NCBI GenBank assembly: GCA_964440605.1
Contig: CAYTSW010000117.1
Location: 1 to 8,734, forward strand
Length of the DNA stretch: 8,734 nucleotides
Reading direction: 5' to 3'
DNA from: CAYTSW01 sp964440605
GTDB taxonomy: Bacteria; Planctomycetota; Phycisphaerae; Phycisphaerales; UBA1924
How positions within the stretch are numbered: position 1 is the stretch's first letter; each line of letters starts with the position of its first letter. The position numbers were made by a program, and so were the translations under genes. The notes beneath the pieces are model-generated. The model saw only the letters and a program-made list of their open reading frames with translations, did not search any database and was not told the origin of the DNA. Below, in pieces: positions 1 to 7,966 of this stretch.

Positions 1-90
1 TTTGGCCGCCCCGGTCGGCCCTGCGGAAGATATCGCCCGCGACAGGACCACGCCAGCGGCGCGGCAAAGGCGCATCGTGCCGGCTGCCCG

Positions 91-96
91 TATCTT
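91..96 (+). promoter_or_regulatory. putative -10 element of a leaderless abgT transcript
   Basis: The hexamer TATCTT (TAnnnT form) ends 8 nt before the ATG at 105. No GGAG-like ribosome binding site lies in the 20 bases before that ATG, and I see no convincing -35 box. A -10 at this distance would place the transcription start at or next to the ATG, as in leaderless mRNAs. The same arrangement precedes treY. This is inferred from position only. Confidence 0.35.
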
Positions 97-104
97 CGGT
101 CCCC

Positions 105-1991
105 ATGCAAGACGGGACGACGCCGAGCCATACCGACACGCCGCCCGCCAAGCGCGGCGTCTTCAACCGATTCCTCACGTTCGTCGAGTGGCTCGGCAAC
201 CTGCTGCCGCACCCCGTGACGCTCTTCGCCCTGCTCGCGCTGGGCGTTGTCATCGCCAGCGCCATCTGCTCGGCGATCGGTCTCGGCGTCGAGGACCCGC
301 GCACGCTCGCCCGCGACGCAAGACTCACGGTGATCTCCGTCAACGACGCGGCCTCGCCGCCCACGTTCACCGCCAACAACGCCGACGGCAACGCGATCAC
401 CTTCACCGTCCTCACCGATGCCGAAGGACGTCTGCCGAGACTCACGCGTGCGGCGCTGACCGTGACGCGTGTGGACAGCGCGACCGATGCGGCGCGACCG
501 GTCATCTCCTTGACGAGCGCCGAGGGGACGACACTCACCGCCGTCCAGCAGGGCCCCCTCGTGCTGACCGTCAAGAACCTGCTCTCGAGCGCCGGCATCC
601 GCTGGATCGGCCAGACGCTCGTGACGAACTTCACGGGCTTCACGCCGCTGGGCACCGTGCTCGTCGCGCTGCTCGGCGTCGGTGTCGCGGAGCGGTCGGG
701 GCTGCTGACGGCGATCGTGCGCGGCATGGTGCTCAACGCACCGCCCAAGCTCGTCACCCTCGTCGTCGTTTTCGCGGGCGTGCTCAGCAATACCGCCAGC
801 GAGATGGGCTACGTCGTGCTCATCCCGCTGGCGATGGCGATCTACCACGCGCTGGGCCGTCATCCCTTTGCCGGCATGGCTGCTGCCTTCGCGGGCGTGT
901 CGGGCGGGTACAGCGCGAACCTGCTGATCGGCACCGTCGACCCGCTGCTCGCGGGCATCACCGAGGAAGCGGCCCAGCTCATCGACCCTTCGTACGAGGT
1001 GCATCCGGCGGTTAACTGGTACTTCATGATCGCCAGCACCTTCCTCGTCACCGCGACCTGCTGGGCGGTGACCACGTTCCTCGTCGAGCCGAGGCTCGGG
1101 GACTACGACGAGTCGGAGGCGGAGGAGGACATCCGCGAGGGCGAGGCGACGTCGATGGCGCCGGTGAGCAAGCTCGAGTGGCGTGGTATCAGATGGGCCG
1201 CGCTCAGCGCCGTGCTCGTGGCGCTGGGCATCGTCGTCTTGGCGGGCCCGGGGGGCGACGTCACCGCTCGCGCGCTCGGCTGGCTGCCGGGCTGGGGCAT
1301 CATGCAGAACCCGGATCCGGCCGCCGCCGGCGCCGAGGCCTTCCGACCGCTCCTGCGCAGCGTCGTGCCGATGATCGTCGTAGTTTTTGTGATTCCCGGC
1401 TTCGTCTACGGGCGTGTCGTGGGCACCATGAAGACCGATACCGACGTCATCGACGCGATGGCCGGCGCGATGCGCAGCATGGGGCTTTACATCGTGCTCG
1501 TTTTCTTCGCCGCCCAGTTCGTCGCCTTCTTCGGCGAGTCGGGGCTCGGCCAGATCCTCGCGGTCCGCGGCGCCGAGCTCCTGATCCAGCTCAACCTCGA
1601 CAACCCGCTGGTCTTCCTGCCCTTCATCCTCATGTGCTGCTTCGTGAACCTCATGCTCGGCTCGGCGAGCGCACAGTGGGCGGTCACGGCGCCCATCTTC
1701 GTCCCCATGCTCATGACGATCGGCTACAGCCCCGAAGTCGTCCAGGCGGCCTACCGCATCGGCGACAGCACGACGAACATCATCACGCCCATGATGAGCT
1801 ACTTCGGGCTCATCCTCGCCGTGGCGACGCGCTACAAGCGCGACTTGGGCATCGGCACGATGATCGCCACGATGCTGCCCTACTCCATCGCGATGCTCAT
1901 CGGCTGGACGATCCTCTTCTACGTCTGGGTCTTCCTGCTCGGGCTGCCTGTCGGGCCGGACGCCCCGACGCTCTACGCGCCCGCGGCCTGA
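105..1991 (+). CDS. abgT: AbgT-family transporter (p-aminobenzoyl-glutamate transporter-like)
   Basis: Inner-membrane carrier of 628 residues. Known members either import p-aminobenzoyl-glutamate, a folate breakdown product (E. coli AbgT), or export sulfonamide antimetabolites (MtrF, YdaH). Family motifs seen in order: VEWLGNLLPHP (27-37) before helix 1, NFTGFTPLGTVL (175-186), GVGVAERSGL (191-200), ASEMGYVVLIPL (231-242), GRHPFAGMAAAFAGVSGGYSAN (251-272), NWYFMIAS (304-311), GSASAQWAVTAP (519-530) and YRIGDSTTNIITP (550-562). W525, R551 and D554 lie where substrate-site residues are described in YdaH. E233 replaces the Asp of the MtrF/YdaH motif ASDAGYV; as I recall, E. coli AbgT also has Glu, which favours AbgT-type function. 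The protein is about 120 residues longer than E. coli AbgT (508 aa), largely from an insertion at about 68-155. ATG 105 is chosen because the family-like N-terminus starts soon after it. The frame stays open to the window start, but those codons look non-coding. The substrate is not determined. Confidence 0.93.
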   Translation: MQDGTTPSHTDTPPAKRGVFNRFLTFVEWLGNLLPHPVTLFALLALGVVIASAICSAIGLGVEDPRTLARDARLTVISVNDAASPPTFTANNADGNAITFTVLTDAEGRLPRLTRAALTVTRVDSATDAARPVISLTSAEGTTLTAVQQGPLVLTVKNLLSSAGIRWIGQTLVTNFTGFTPLGTVLVALLGVGVAERSGLLTAIVRGMVLNAPPKLVTLVVVFAGVLSNTASEMGYVVLIPLAMAIYHALGRHPFAGMAAAFAGVSGGYSANLLIGTVDPLLAGITEEAAQLIDPSYEVHPAVNWYFMIASTFLVTATCWAVTTFLVEPRLGDYDESEAEEDIREGEATSMAPVSKLEWRGIRWAALSAVLVALGIVVLAGPGGDVTARALGWLPGWGIMQNPDPAAAGAEAFRPLLRSVVPMIVVVFVIPGFVYGRVVGTMKTDTDVIDAMAGAMRSMGLYIVLVFFAAQFVAFFGESGLGQILAVRGAELLIQLNLDNPLVFLPFILMCCFVNLMLGSASAQWAVTAPIFVPMLMTIGYSPEVVQAAYRIGDSTTNIITPMMSYFGLILAVATRYKRDLGIGTMIATMLPYSIAMLIGWTILFYVWVFLLGLPVGPDAPTLYAPAA

Positions 1992-2024
1992 CGCGATGAT
2001 GTCCGATCTCGCGTAGACCGCTTC

Positions 2025-2042
2025 CCGTGATGCGTATCACGG
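2025..2042. promoter_or_regulatory. 18-bp near-perfect dyad, possible operator or hairpin
   Basis: CCGTGATGCGTATCACGG has two perfect 7-bp arms (2025-2031 and 2036-2042) around GCGT. As RNA it could form a 7-bp stem with a tetraloop, extendable by C-G, U-A and U-G pairs after one mismatch (2021-2023 with 2044-2046). It begins 34 bases after the abgT stop and ends 115 bases before the treY ATG. No T-run follows, so a classic intrinsic terminator is unlikely. A binding site for a dimeric regulator of treYZ, or an abgT 3'-end hairpin, are the likely alternatives. Confidence 0.4.
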
Positions 2043-2143
2043 TGAGGTTCCCGTCCCTCGGTGTCGTCCGATGTGGGCGCAACGTGAGCGACATCTGGTC
2101 GTCATCCTCGACAGCGGACGGCGGCGTCGCCAGATTGCAGCCA

Positions 2144-2149
2144 TACACT
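2144..2149 (+). promoter_or_regulatory. putative -10 element of a leaderless treY transcript
   Basis: TACACT (TAnnnT form) ends exactly 8 nt before the ATG at 2158, the same spacing as TATCTT before abgT. The bases between are C-rich and hold no Shine-Dalgarno sequence. No -35 box is visible at the standard 16-18 nt distance; TCGACA at 2108-2113 resembles one but is too far (30 nt). This is inferred from position only. Confidence 0.35.
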
Positions 2150-2157
2150 GCCCCGCA

Positions 2158-4821
2158 ATGACGACGCCTTCCTCCACATACCGCGTCCAACTCCATGCCG
2201 GCTTCACGTTCGAGCACGCCGTCAGCGTGGTCGACTACCTCTCCGACTTCGGCGTGTCGCACGTCTATCTGTCCCCGATCCTCCAGGCCACGCGCGGCAG
2301 CACGCATGGGTACGACATTGTCGACCCCACCCGAATCGACGAAGAGCGCGGCGGCGAGAAGGGCGTGCGCGCGCTCGCGCACGCCTGTCGCGACGCCGGG
2401 CTCGGCCTCGTCGTCGACGTGGTGCCCAACCACCTCGACATCTCCAGCGACGAAAACCGCTGGTGGCAGACGGTCCTGGCGCTCGGGCCGGCGTGCCGGC
2501 TCGCCCGCGTCTTCGACGTCGAGTGGACGCCCGCGGGCGACAGCGATCCCAGCGATACACCGAAGGTCACGCTGCCCATCCTCGGCGAGACGCTTCCCGA
2601 AGTGCTGGACCACGACCGACTCGCGCTCCGCCGCCGGGCGGGTTGGGTCTACCTCGAGTACTTCGACCACCGCCTGCCGCTCGCCTCGCACACCGTTCGT
2701 CGGCTGGTTGAGGCCTCGGACGGGATCGGGGCCGCGTTGGACGAGGCGGGAGCGAACGCGGAGCTCGACCGCCTCGCGGCTCGGCTCGACGTAGCGTTGC
2801 AGGCCGCGCCGAACGCGACGCACGCACTGGACGAGCAACTCGCCGCGATCGCGGCCGACCGGGATCGGTTCCAACGCCTCATCGATGAGCAGCACTACCG
2901 GCTCGTTCTCTGGCGCAAGGAGTCGCGCGAGCTCAACTATCGGCGCTTCTTCGACATCAACACCATGATCGGCACGCGCGTCGAGCGCGAGGATGTGTTC
3001 GACGCGTTGCACGCGACCACGCTCGGGCTCGTGCACGAGGGGCTCGTCGACGGCCTGCGCGTGGACCACCCCGACGGGCTGCGCGATCCCGCCCGCTACT
3101 TCGACATGCTCGCGCGCAAGAGCGGCGGCGCCTGGATCGTCGCCGAGAAGATCCTCGAAGCTGACGAAGACCTGCCCGACGACTGGAGCGTCGCCGGGAC
3201 GACGGGCTACGACTTCCTGAACGACGCGCTCGGCGTGCTGGTCGACCCCGAGGCCGAGGACGTCATGACCGCGCATTACGCCGACTTTGCGCGCGTGGAG
3301 ACGGTGTTTCCCTCCGTCGCCTTCGAGGCCAAGCGCGCGTCGGCGCACACCCTGCTCGCCGCCGATCTGGGCCGCCTCACCGACACGCTCGCGTCGCTCG
3401 CGGGGGCCGAGCCCCGCCTCGATACCGACCGCTCGCGCCTCGCGGAGACGCTCGTCATGCTCGCGGCGAGCACGCGCGTCTACCGCACCTACATCGCTCC
3501 GGGCGACACCGAGGTGTCGGCCCGCGATCGCGAGGTCATCGAGCACGCCGCCGCCGAGACGCTGCGCCTGCGCCCCGACCTCGCGCCCGATCCGCTCTCG
3601 GGCGTCGTCGATCTCCTGCTCAAGCGGTTCGCGCCGCCCGATGACACCGCGGCCGCCATCGCCGACGAGTTCGTCACCCGCTTCCAGCAGTTCACCGCGC
3701 CGGTCATGGCCAAAGGCGTCGAAGACACCGCGTTCTACCGCTACCACCGCCTGCTCGCGCTCAATGAGGTGGGCGGCGACCCGGGTCGCTTCGGCCTCGA
3801 CGTCGAGACGTTCCACGCCCGGTGCATGCACCGCGCCGACCGCTGGCCCCGAGCGATGCTCACCACCGCGACGCACGACACCAAGCGCAGCGAAGACGTG
3901 CGCGCCCGCCTGGCTGTCCTGAGTGAGCTGGCGGAGGATTGGGGCGGATGCGTCCGGGCGTGGGCGACGCTCAGCGAGCAGGCCTTCCCCGACCTTGCCG
4001 CCGCTGTCGACGACAACACCGAGTACTTGCTGTACCAGACGATCGTCGGCGCCTGGCCCATCGAGGCCGACCGCGTCGTTGAGTTTGTGCTCAAGGCCGT
4101 CAAGGAGGCCAAGACCCACACCTCCTGGCGTGATCCGAACGAGACATACGAGGAGCAGCTCGAGGCCTTCGCCCGTGCGATCCTCGATCACGCGCCCTTC
4201 ACGGAGTCCGTCGCCTCGTTCGTCGATCGATTGCTCGTCCCGGCGCGCACGAACGCCGTGACGCAGGTGCTCCTGCGCATGACCTGCCCCGGGGTGCCGG
4301 ACACGTATCAGGGCGCCGAGCTGTGGGACAACAGCCTCGTCGACCCCGACAACCGCCGCCTCGTCGACTTCGAACTCCGCCGCACGCTCCTCGCCCGGCT
4401 TGACGGCACGCCCAACACCGATCTGTGGCACACGCTCAGCGACCCCGACGACCCCGGCCTCGCCAAGCTGGCGACGCTCCGCGCCGCGCTGCGCGTGCGT
4501 CGCGATCATCCCGACGCATTCGATGAGCGCGCGGGCTACGAAGCGCTGCCGGTTGTCGGTGAGCATGCCGATCGCGTCATCGCCTTCGCCCGCAACGACG
4601 AATCCTGGACCTCACGTGTGTGCGTCGTCGTGCCGCGCTTCAACGCGTCGCGTGCCCCGTTCGATGACACATCGGTCAGGCTCCCGCCCGCGCCGAACGG
4701 CGGCGTGTGGACGAATGTCCTGCTCGGGGATGCGGGCGCCACCGCCGATCCCGGGCCCGTGCCCGTCGCCGACCTGTTCCGTCACGCCGCCGCCGCCCTC
4801 CTCGTGGAGCGATCCCCGTGA
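2158..4821 (+). CDS. treY: (1->4)-alpha-D-glucan 1-alpha-D-glucosylmutase (maltooligosyltrehalose synthase)
   Basis: Cytosolic GH13 enzyme of 887 residues that converts the reducing-end alpha-1,4 bond of malto-oligosaccharides or glycogen chains into an alpha,alpha-1,1 bond, giving maltooligosyltrehalose. It is step one of the TreY-TreZ trehalose pathway. The family-typical N-terminus STYRVQL is at 6-12 and YLSPI at 37-41. The GH13 regions are intact: DVVPNH (87-92), GLRVDHPDGL with nucleophile D303 (299-308), AEKIL with acid/base E330 (329-333) and THDTKRSED with D574 (572-580). TreY-specific blocks are KGVEDTAFYRY (519-529) and PGVPDTYQGAEL followed by LVDPDNRR (711-734). The frame could start at 2071, but those 29 extra residues are Arg-rich and unlike the family, so ATG 2158 is chosen. 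The length matches the longer TreY subgroup. Its stop overlaps the treZ start (GTGA), so the two enzymes are co-expressed. Confidence 0.97.
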   Translation: MTTPSSTYRVQLHAGFTFEHAVSVVDYLSDFGVSHVYLSPILQATRGSTHGYDIVDPTRIDEERGGEKGVRALAHACRDAGLGLVVDVVPNHLDISSDENRWWQTVLALGPACRLARVFDVEWTPAGDSDPSDTPKVTLPILGETLPEVLDHDRLALRRRAGWVYLEYFDHRLPLASHTVRRLVEASDGIGAALDEAGANAELDRLAARLDVALQAAPNATHALDEQLAAIAADRDRFQRLIDEQHYRLVLWRKESRELNYRRFFDINTMIGTRVEREDVFDALHATTLGLVHEGLVDGLRVDHPDGLRDPARYFDMLARKSGGAWIVAEKILEADEDLPDDWSVAGTTGYDFLNDALGVLVDPEAEDVMTAHYADFARVETVFPSVAFEAKRASAHTLLAADLGRLTDTLASLAGAEPRLDTDRSRLAETLVMLAASTRVYRTYIAPGDTEVSARDREVIEHAAAETLRLRPDLAPDPLSGVVDLLLKRFAPPDDTAAAIADEFVTRFQQFTAPVMAKGVEDTAFYRYHRLLALNEVGGDPGRFGLDVETFHARCMHRADRWPRAMLTTATHDTKRSEDVRARLAVLSELAEDWGGCVRAWATLSEQAFPDLAAAVDDNTEYLLYQTIVGAWPIEADRVVEFVLKAVKEAKTHTSWRDPNETYEEQLEAFARAILDHAPFTESVASFVDRLLVPARTNAVTQVLLRMTCPGVPDTYQGAELWDNSLVDPDNRRLVDFELRRTLLARLDGTPNTDLWHTLSDPDDPGLAKLATLRAALRVRRDHPDAFDERAGYEALPVVGEHADRVIAFARNDESWTSRVCVVVPRFNASRAPFDDTSVRLPPAPNGGVWTNVLLGDAGATADPGPVPVADLFRHAAAALLVERSP
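4806..4809 (+). promoter_or_regulatory. ribosome binding site deciding the treZ start
   Basis: GGAG lies inside the last treY codons, 8 nt before GTG 4818. It decides in favour of this GTG over the upstream in-frame ATG at 4707, which would add 37 Arg-rich residues overlapping treY. The GTGA overlap with the treY stop indicates translational coupling. GGAG-N8-GTGA recurs before the second permease gene. Confidence 0.6.
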
Positions 4822-6629
4822 CCCGCACCCGCCGCACGTTCCGGCTCTGGGCGCCCGCCGCGTCGTCCGTCGAGCTGATTTTCAACGACGACCGCCTGCC
4901 GATGCGCGAGGAGGCCGGCGGGTGGTGGCGCTGCGACGCCGAAGCTCGAGCGGGCGATCGCTACGCCTTCTCGCTCGACAACGGCCCGCCCCGCCCCGAC
5001 CCGCGCAGCGCTTTTCAGCCCGACGGCGTCCACGACCCATCGGCCCTGGTCGACCACGACGCGTACGTCTGGCGCTGCCCGACGTTCCGCGCACCGCCGC
5101 TGTCGTCGGCGATCATCTACGAGCTCCACGTTGGCACCTTCACCCCCGAAGGCACGCTCGACGCCGCGATCGATCGGCTCGATCATCTCGCGTCACTCGG
5201 CGTGACGCACGTCGAGCTGATGCCGCTCAACGCCTTCGACGGCGAACACGGCTGGGGGTATGACGGCGTGCTGTGGTACGCGCCGCACCGCGCGTACACC
5301 GGGCCGGACGGCCCCGACGCCGTCAAACGCTTCGTCGACGCCTGTCACGAGCGCGACCTCGCGGTCGTTCTCGATGTCGTCTACAACCACCTCGGCCCGT
5401 CGGGAAACTATCTCGCCGAGTTCGGCCCCTACTTCACCGACGCCTACCACACACCCTGGGGCGCGGCGCTGAACCTCGACCAGGATCACGCCCGGCACGT
5501 CCGTCGATACATCTGCGATAACGCCCTGATGTGGCTCTGCGACTACCGATTCGACGCCCTGCGTCTCGACGCCATCCACGCTTTCCACGACGAATCCGCG
5601 ACGCACCTGCTCGAACAGCTCGCCTCCGAAGTGCGCGAGCTCGAAGCCGACACCGGACGCCCCCTCACGCTCATCGCCGAGAGTGACCTCAACGACCCGC
5701 GTGTCGTCACGTCCGTGGAAGCCCGCGGGCTCGGGCTCGACGCCCAGTGGTCCGACGACTTCCACCACGCTCTGCACAGCGTCGCCACGGGCGAGCGCGA
5801 CGGCTACTACTCCGCCTTCGGCTCCATCGCACAACTCGGCAAGGCCCTGAGCAACGCCTTCGTGTACGACGGCGTCATGCACCCCACACGCCAACGCCTC
5901 CGGGGCCGGAGCACAAGCGGCCTCACGACCGACCGCTTCCTCGCCTACATCCAGAACCACGACCAGATCGGTAACCGCGCCACCGGCGACCGCATCGCCC
6001 GCTCTCTCAACGAGCAGCAGCTCAAGACCTGCGCCGCCCTGGTCCTGCTCGCGCCCTTCGTGCCGATGCTCTTCCAGGGCGAGGAGTGGGGGGCCTCGGC
6101 GCCCTTCCAGTACTTCGCCGATCACCAGGACCCCGGCCTTGCCGACGCCGTGCGAACCGGGCGGCGGTCTGAGTTTTCCGACTTCGGCTGGAACCCCGAA
6201 GACGTCCCCGATCCGATCGATCTGGAGACGTTCCACCGCTCCAAGCTCGACTGGGACGAGACCAAATCGCCCGAGCACGACGAGTTGCTGCGCTGGCACC
6301 ACGCGCTCATCGCCCTGCGCACCCGCCTCCCCGGTGTCGCGGCCAGACCGCTCGAAGCGCTCCGCGTCACGCACAGCGAAGACGAGCGTTGGCTCGCCTT
6401 CCGCAACGGCCCCATCGGCGTCGCGGCCTCATTCGCAACGCCCAATCGATCGAGCCCCGGCGCGGCGAGCCATCGCATCCCGCTCGCCGGCTTGCTCGAC
6501 GAGAACGAGCACGAGTCGTGCGCACTCACGATGGCGTCACATCCCGAATGCCGGTTCTCGGCAGACGCCGCGCACGTGACGCCCGGCGGTTGCCTCGTCT
6601 TCGTGTGCGAGCACGCCACCGCGGGCTGA
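4818..6629 (+). CDS. treZ: malto-oligosyltrehalose trehalohydrolase
   Basis: Cytosolic GH13 hydrolase of 603 residues that cuts the alpha-1,4 bond next to the trehalosyl unit made by TreY, releasing free trehalose and a shortened glucan. The N-terminal E-set/CBM48-like domain starts at once with TFRLWAP (7-13). The TIM barrel opens at IIYELHVGTF (99-108). Signature regions are present: DVVYNHLGPSGNY (region I, D186-H191), FDALRLDAIHA with nucleophile D251 (245-255), IAESD with acid/base E288 (286-290) and QNHDQIGNR with D382 (379-387). The C-terminal half keeps the TreZ-type FQGEEWGAS block and a terminal beta-domain. Length is normal for TreZ. The start GTG overlaps the treY stop by four bases and has a GGAG site. 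No treX (debranching enzyme) follows; the gene runs into a convergent metal-transport operon. Confidence 0.97.
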   Translation: MTRTRRTFRLWAPAASSVELIFNDDRLPMREEAGGWWRCDAEARAGDRYAFSLDNGPPRPDPRSAFQPDGVHDPSALVDHDAYVWRCPTFRAPPLSSAIIYELHVGTFTPEGTLDAAIDRLDHLASLGVTHVELMPLNAFDGEHGWGYDGVLWYAPHRAYTGPDGPDAVKRFVDACHERDLAVVLDVVYNHLGPSGNYLAEFGPYFTDAYHTPWGAALNLDQDHARHVRRYICDNALMWLCDYRFDALRLDAIHAFHDESATHLLEQLASEVRELEADTGRPLTLIAESDLNDPRVVTSVEARGLGLDAQWSDDFHHALHSVATGERDGYYSAFGSIAQLGKALSNAFVYDGVMHPTRQRLRGRSTSGLTTDRFLAYIQNHDQIGNRATGDRIARSLNEQQLKTCAALVLLAPFVPMLFQGEEWGASAPFQYFADHQDPGLADAVRTGRRSEFSDFGWNPEDVPDPIDLETFHRSKLDWDETKSPEHDELLRWHHALIALRTRLPGVAARPLEALRVTHSEDERWLAFRNGPIGVAASFATPNRSSPGAASHRIPLAGLLDENEHESCALTMASHPECRFSADAAHVTPGGCLVFVCEHATAG

Positions 6630-6631
6630 CG

Positions 6632-6675
6632 CGCACGGTCCACAACGATCGATCAGGGAATTCGCCGGCCGTGCG
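6632..6675. terminator. possible stem between convergent genes
   Basis: CGCACGG (6632-6638) can pair with CCGTGCG (6669-6675). One G-U and one C-G pair extend it inward, leaving a loop of about 26 nt. It lies over the 23-base gap between the treZ stop and the minus-strand permease stop, where a bidirectional terminator would be expected. There is no U-tract and the loop is long, so support is weak; a chance repeat in GC-rich DNA is quite possible. Confidence 0.15.
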
Positions 6676-7966
6676 GGTCGCGCGCGGGTCCAGGGGGAAG
6701 TTCCGTCGGCACGTGTTCGAGTTGCTCCGCCGCGTCGTGCACATGATCCGGCGCGAGCCCCGCTTCGTCCACGAGGTAGTGCTCCCACAGCCGGTGGCGA
6801 CGCACGATCGCTTCCGCTTCGGTCCGCCCGGTTTCCGTCAGAGCGAGCGAGCCCCCGTGATTCGACACGTAGCCCGACTTCGTGGCCCGGGCGATCGCCG
6901 GCGCGAGCGGGCGCCCCGCAAGCACCCGCCGGAGTCGCTCGACCGGCACGCGACCCTGGCCCGACTCGGCGCCGCGGTACAACGCGGCGAGCAGGTCATC
7001 CAACGCGACGCGCAGCGCCAGGCGACGCCGACGCAGCACCCGTGTCAGGACGCCGTGTTTCGGGCTCGTCACGATCGCCAGCGCGAGCAGTGCGCCCGCC
7101 GTCAGCCCCATCGATCCCGCGGCGTTCACGGCGTCCTTCCCGAACCACGCCGGGACGACGCTCGCGGCCAGATACCCCCCGACGCCGCAGACGAGCGCGA
7201 CGACGACGCTCCAGATCACCTGGGCGTGTAGGCGATCGGTCAATAGGCGGGCCGTCGCGGCCGGACAGACGAGCATCGCGACGACCAGGATCGACCCCAC
7301 CGCCTCGAAGCTCGCGACGGTGGCGCCGGCGACGAAGACCATCAGCAGATAATGCATCAGCGTCGCGCTGTATCCCTGCGTCGTCGCGAGCGCCGGGTCG
7401 AACGCCGCGATCCGCAGCTCCTTGAAGAACACACCCGTAAACGCGCATGCGAGGACGACCATCCCCGCGAGCATCCACACCTGGCGCGGGACCGCTTCGA
7501 GCGTCTCCATCCTCCAGAGCCCGCCCCACGACTCCGGCGCGCCGTACCACACGAGGTACTCGAGTTGCCCGTGCAGCACGCAGTCGGCGTCGAGGTCAAC
7601 GTGGCGCACCGCGGCGCGCTCGATCAGCAGCACGCCCAGCGCGAAGAGCACGGAAAAGACCACGCCCATCGCCGCGCCGGGCTCGACGCGCCCGAGCTTC
7701 TTGACCAGTTCGACGAGCACGACCGTCGCCACACCGGCGATCGCGGCGCCGACGAACATCGCCAGCGGGCTCCGCGTCGTAATGATCAGGAAGGCGATTA
7801 CGAGGCCGGGCAGCACGGAGTGGCTGATGGCGTCGCCCATCAGCGAGAGCCGACGGAGCACGAGGAAGTTGCCCAGCACGCCGCACCCCACCGCCGCCAG
7901 AACCGCCGCGGTCATCGGGAAGAGATCGAGCGCGATCGAGAACTCGAAGAGAGCGAGCGTGTTCAC
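6653..7966 (-). CDS. metal ABC transporter permease fused to a DtxR/MntR-like repressor domain
   Basis: 437-residue fusion. Residues 1-300 are an ABC-3 family membrane permease (ZnuB/MntB/TroC-D/YtgD type) with about eight hydrophobic segments, the signature RRLSLMGDAISHSVLPG (38-54) and EAVGSILVVAMLVCPAATARL (221-241). This subunit passes Mn, Fe or Zn across the inner membrane. After a basic linker (309-319), residues of about 320-437 form a winged helix (helices near 342-350 and 354-362, wing near 367-377) and a DtxR-type dimerisation domain. Ligand positions read H391, E395, H410, E414, E417, H418, aligning with DtxR H79, E83, H98, C102, E105, H106. Glu at the C102 position is MntR-like. 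The end DPHGRRIP is typical of DtxR/MntR proteins; no SH3-like third domain follows. The start GTG overlaps the upstream permease stop and has GGAG 8 nt before it. It may act as a metal-sensing transporter domain or be cleaved into a repressor as described for chlamydial YtgCR; which of these is not shown here. Confidence 0.92.
   Translation of the reverse strand: MNTLALFEFSIALDLFPMTAAVLAAVGCGVLGNFLVLRRLSLMGDAISHSVLPGLVIAFLIITTRSPLAMFVGAAIAGVATVVLVELVKKLGRVEPGAAMGVVFSVLFALGVLLIERAAVRHVDLDADCVLHGQLEYLVWYGAPESWGGLWRMETLEAVPRQVWMLAGMVVLACAFTGVFFKELRIAAFDPALATTQGYSATLMHYLLMVFVAGATVASFEAVGSILVVAMLVCPAATARLLTDRLHAQVIWSVVVALVCGVGGYLAASVVPAWFGKDAVNAAGSMGLTAGALLALAIVTSPKHGVLTRVLRRRRLALRVALDDLLAALYRGAESGQGRVPVERLRRVLAGRPLAPAIARATKSGYVSNHGGSLALTETGRTEAEAIVRRHRLWEHYLVDEAGLAPDHVHDAAEQLEHVPTELPPGPARDPHGRRIP

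Noticed and set aside
2..1015. Open frame of 337 codons overlapping the start of abgT in another + frame
   Set aside because: The translation is dominated by Arg, Ala, His and Asp, typical of a shifted read of a GC-rich gene. abgT is unambiguous in its own frame.
2071..2157. 29-codon N-terminal extension of treY from the ATG at 2071
   Set aside because: The extension is Arg-rich and unlike the family. The ATG at 2158 directly precedes the conserved TreY N-terminus and has the TAnnnT element at the proper distance.
1897..4566. Open frame of 889 codons on the minus strand, antisense to nearly all of treY
   Set aside because: It is codon-aligned with treY (each antisense codon is the complement of a treY codon). 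In high-GC genes the sense codons TTA, CTA and TCA are rare, so this frame stays open by default. The translation is low-complexity, rich in V, G, R, E and D, with no recognisable family, while treY on the other strand has every expected motif.
4707..4817. 37-codon N-terminal extension of treZ from the ATG at 4707
   Set aside because: It would overlap treY by 115 bases and encode an Arg/Pro-rich stretch. The GTG at 4818 has a GGAG site and begins the conserved E-set domain.
5193..6374. Open frame of 393 codons antisense to treZ
   Set aside because: Same codon-aligned shadow effect; no domain is recognisable and treZ is fully supported.
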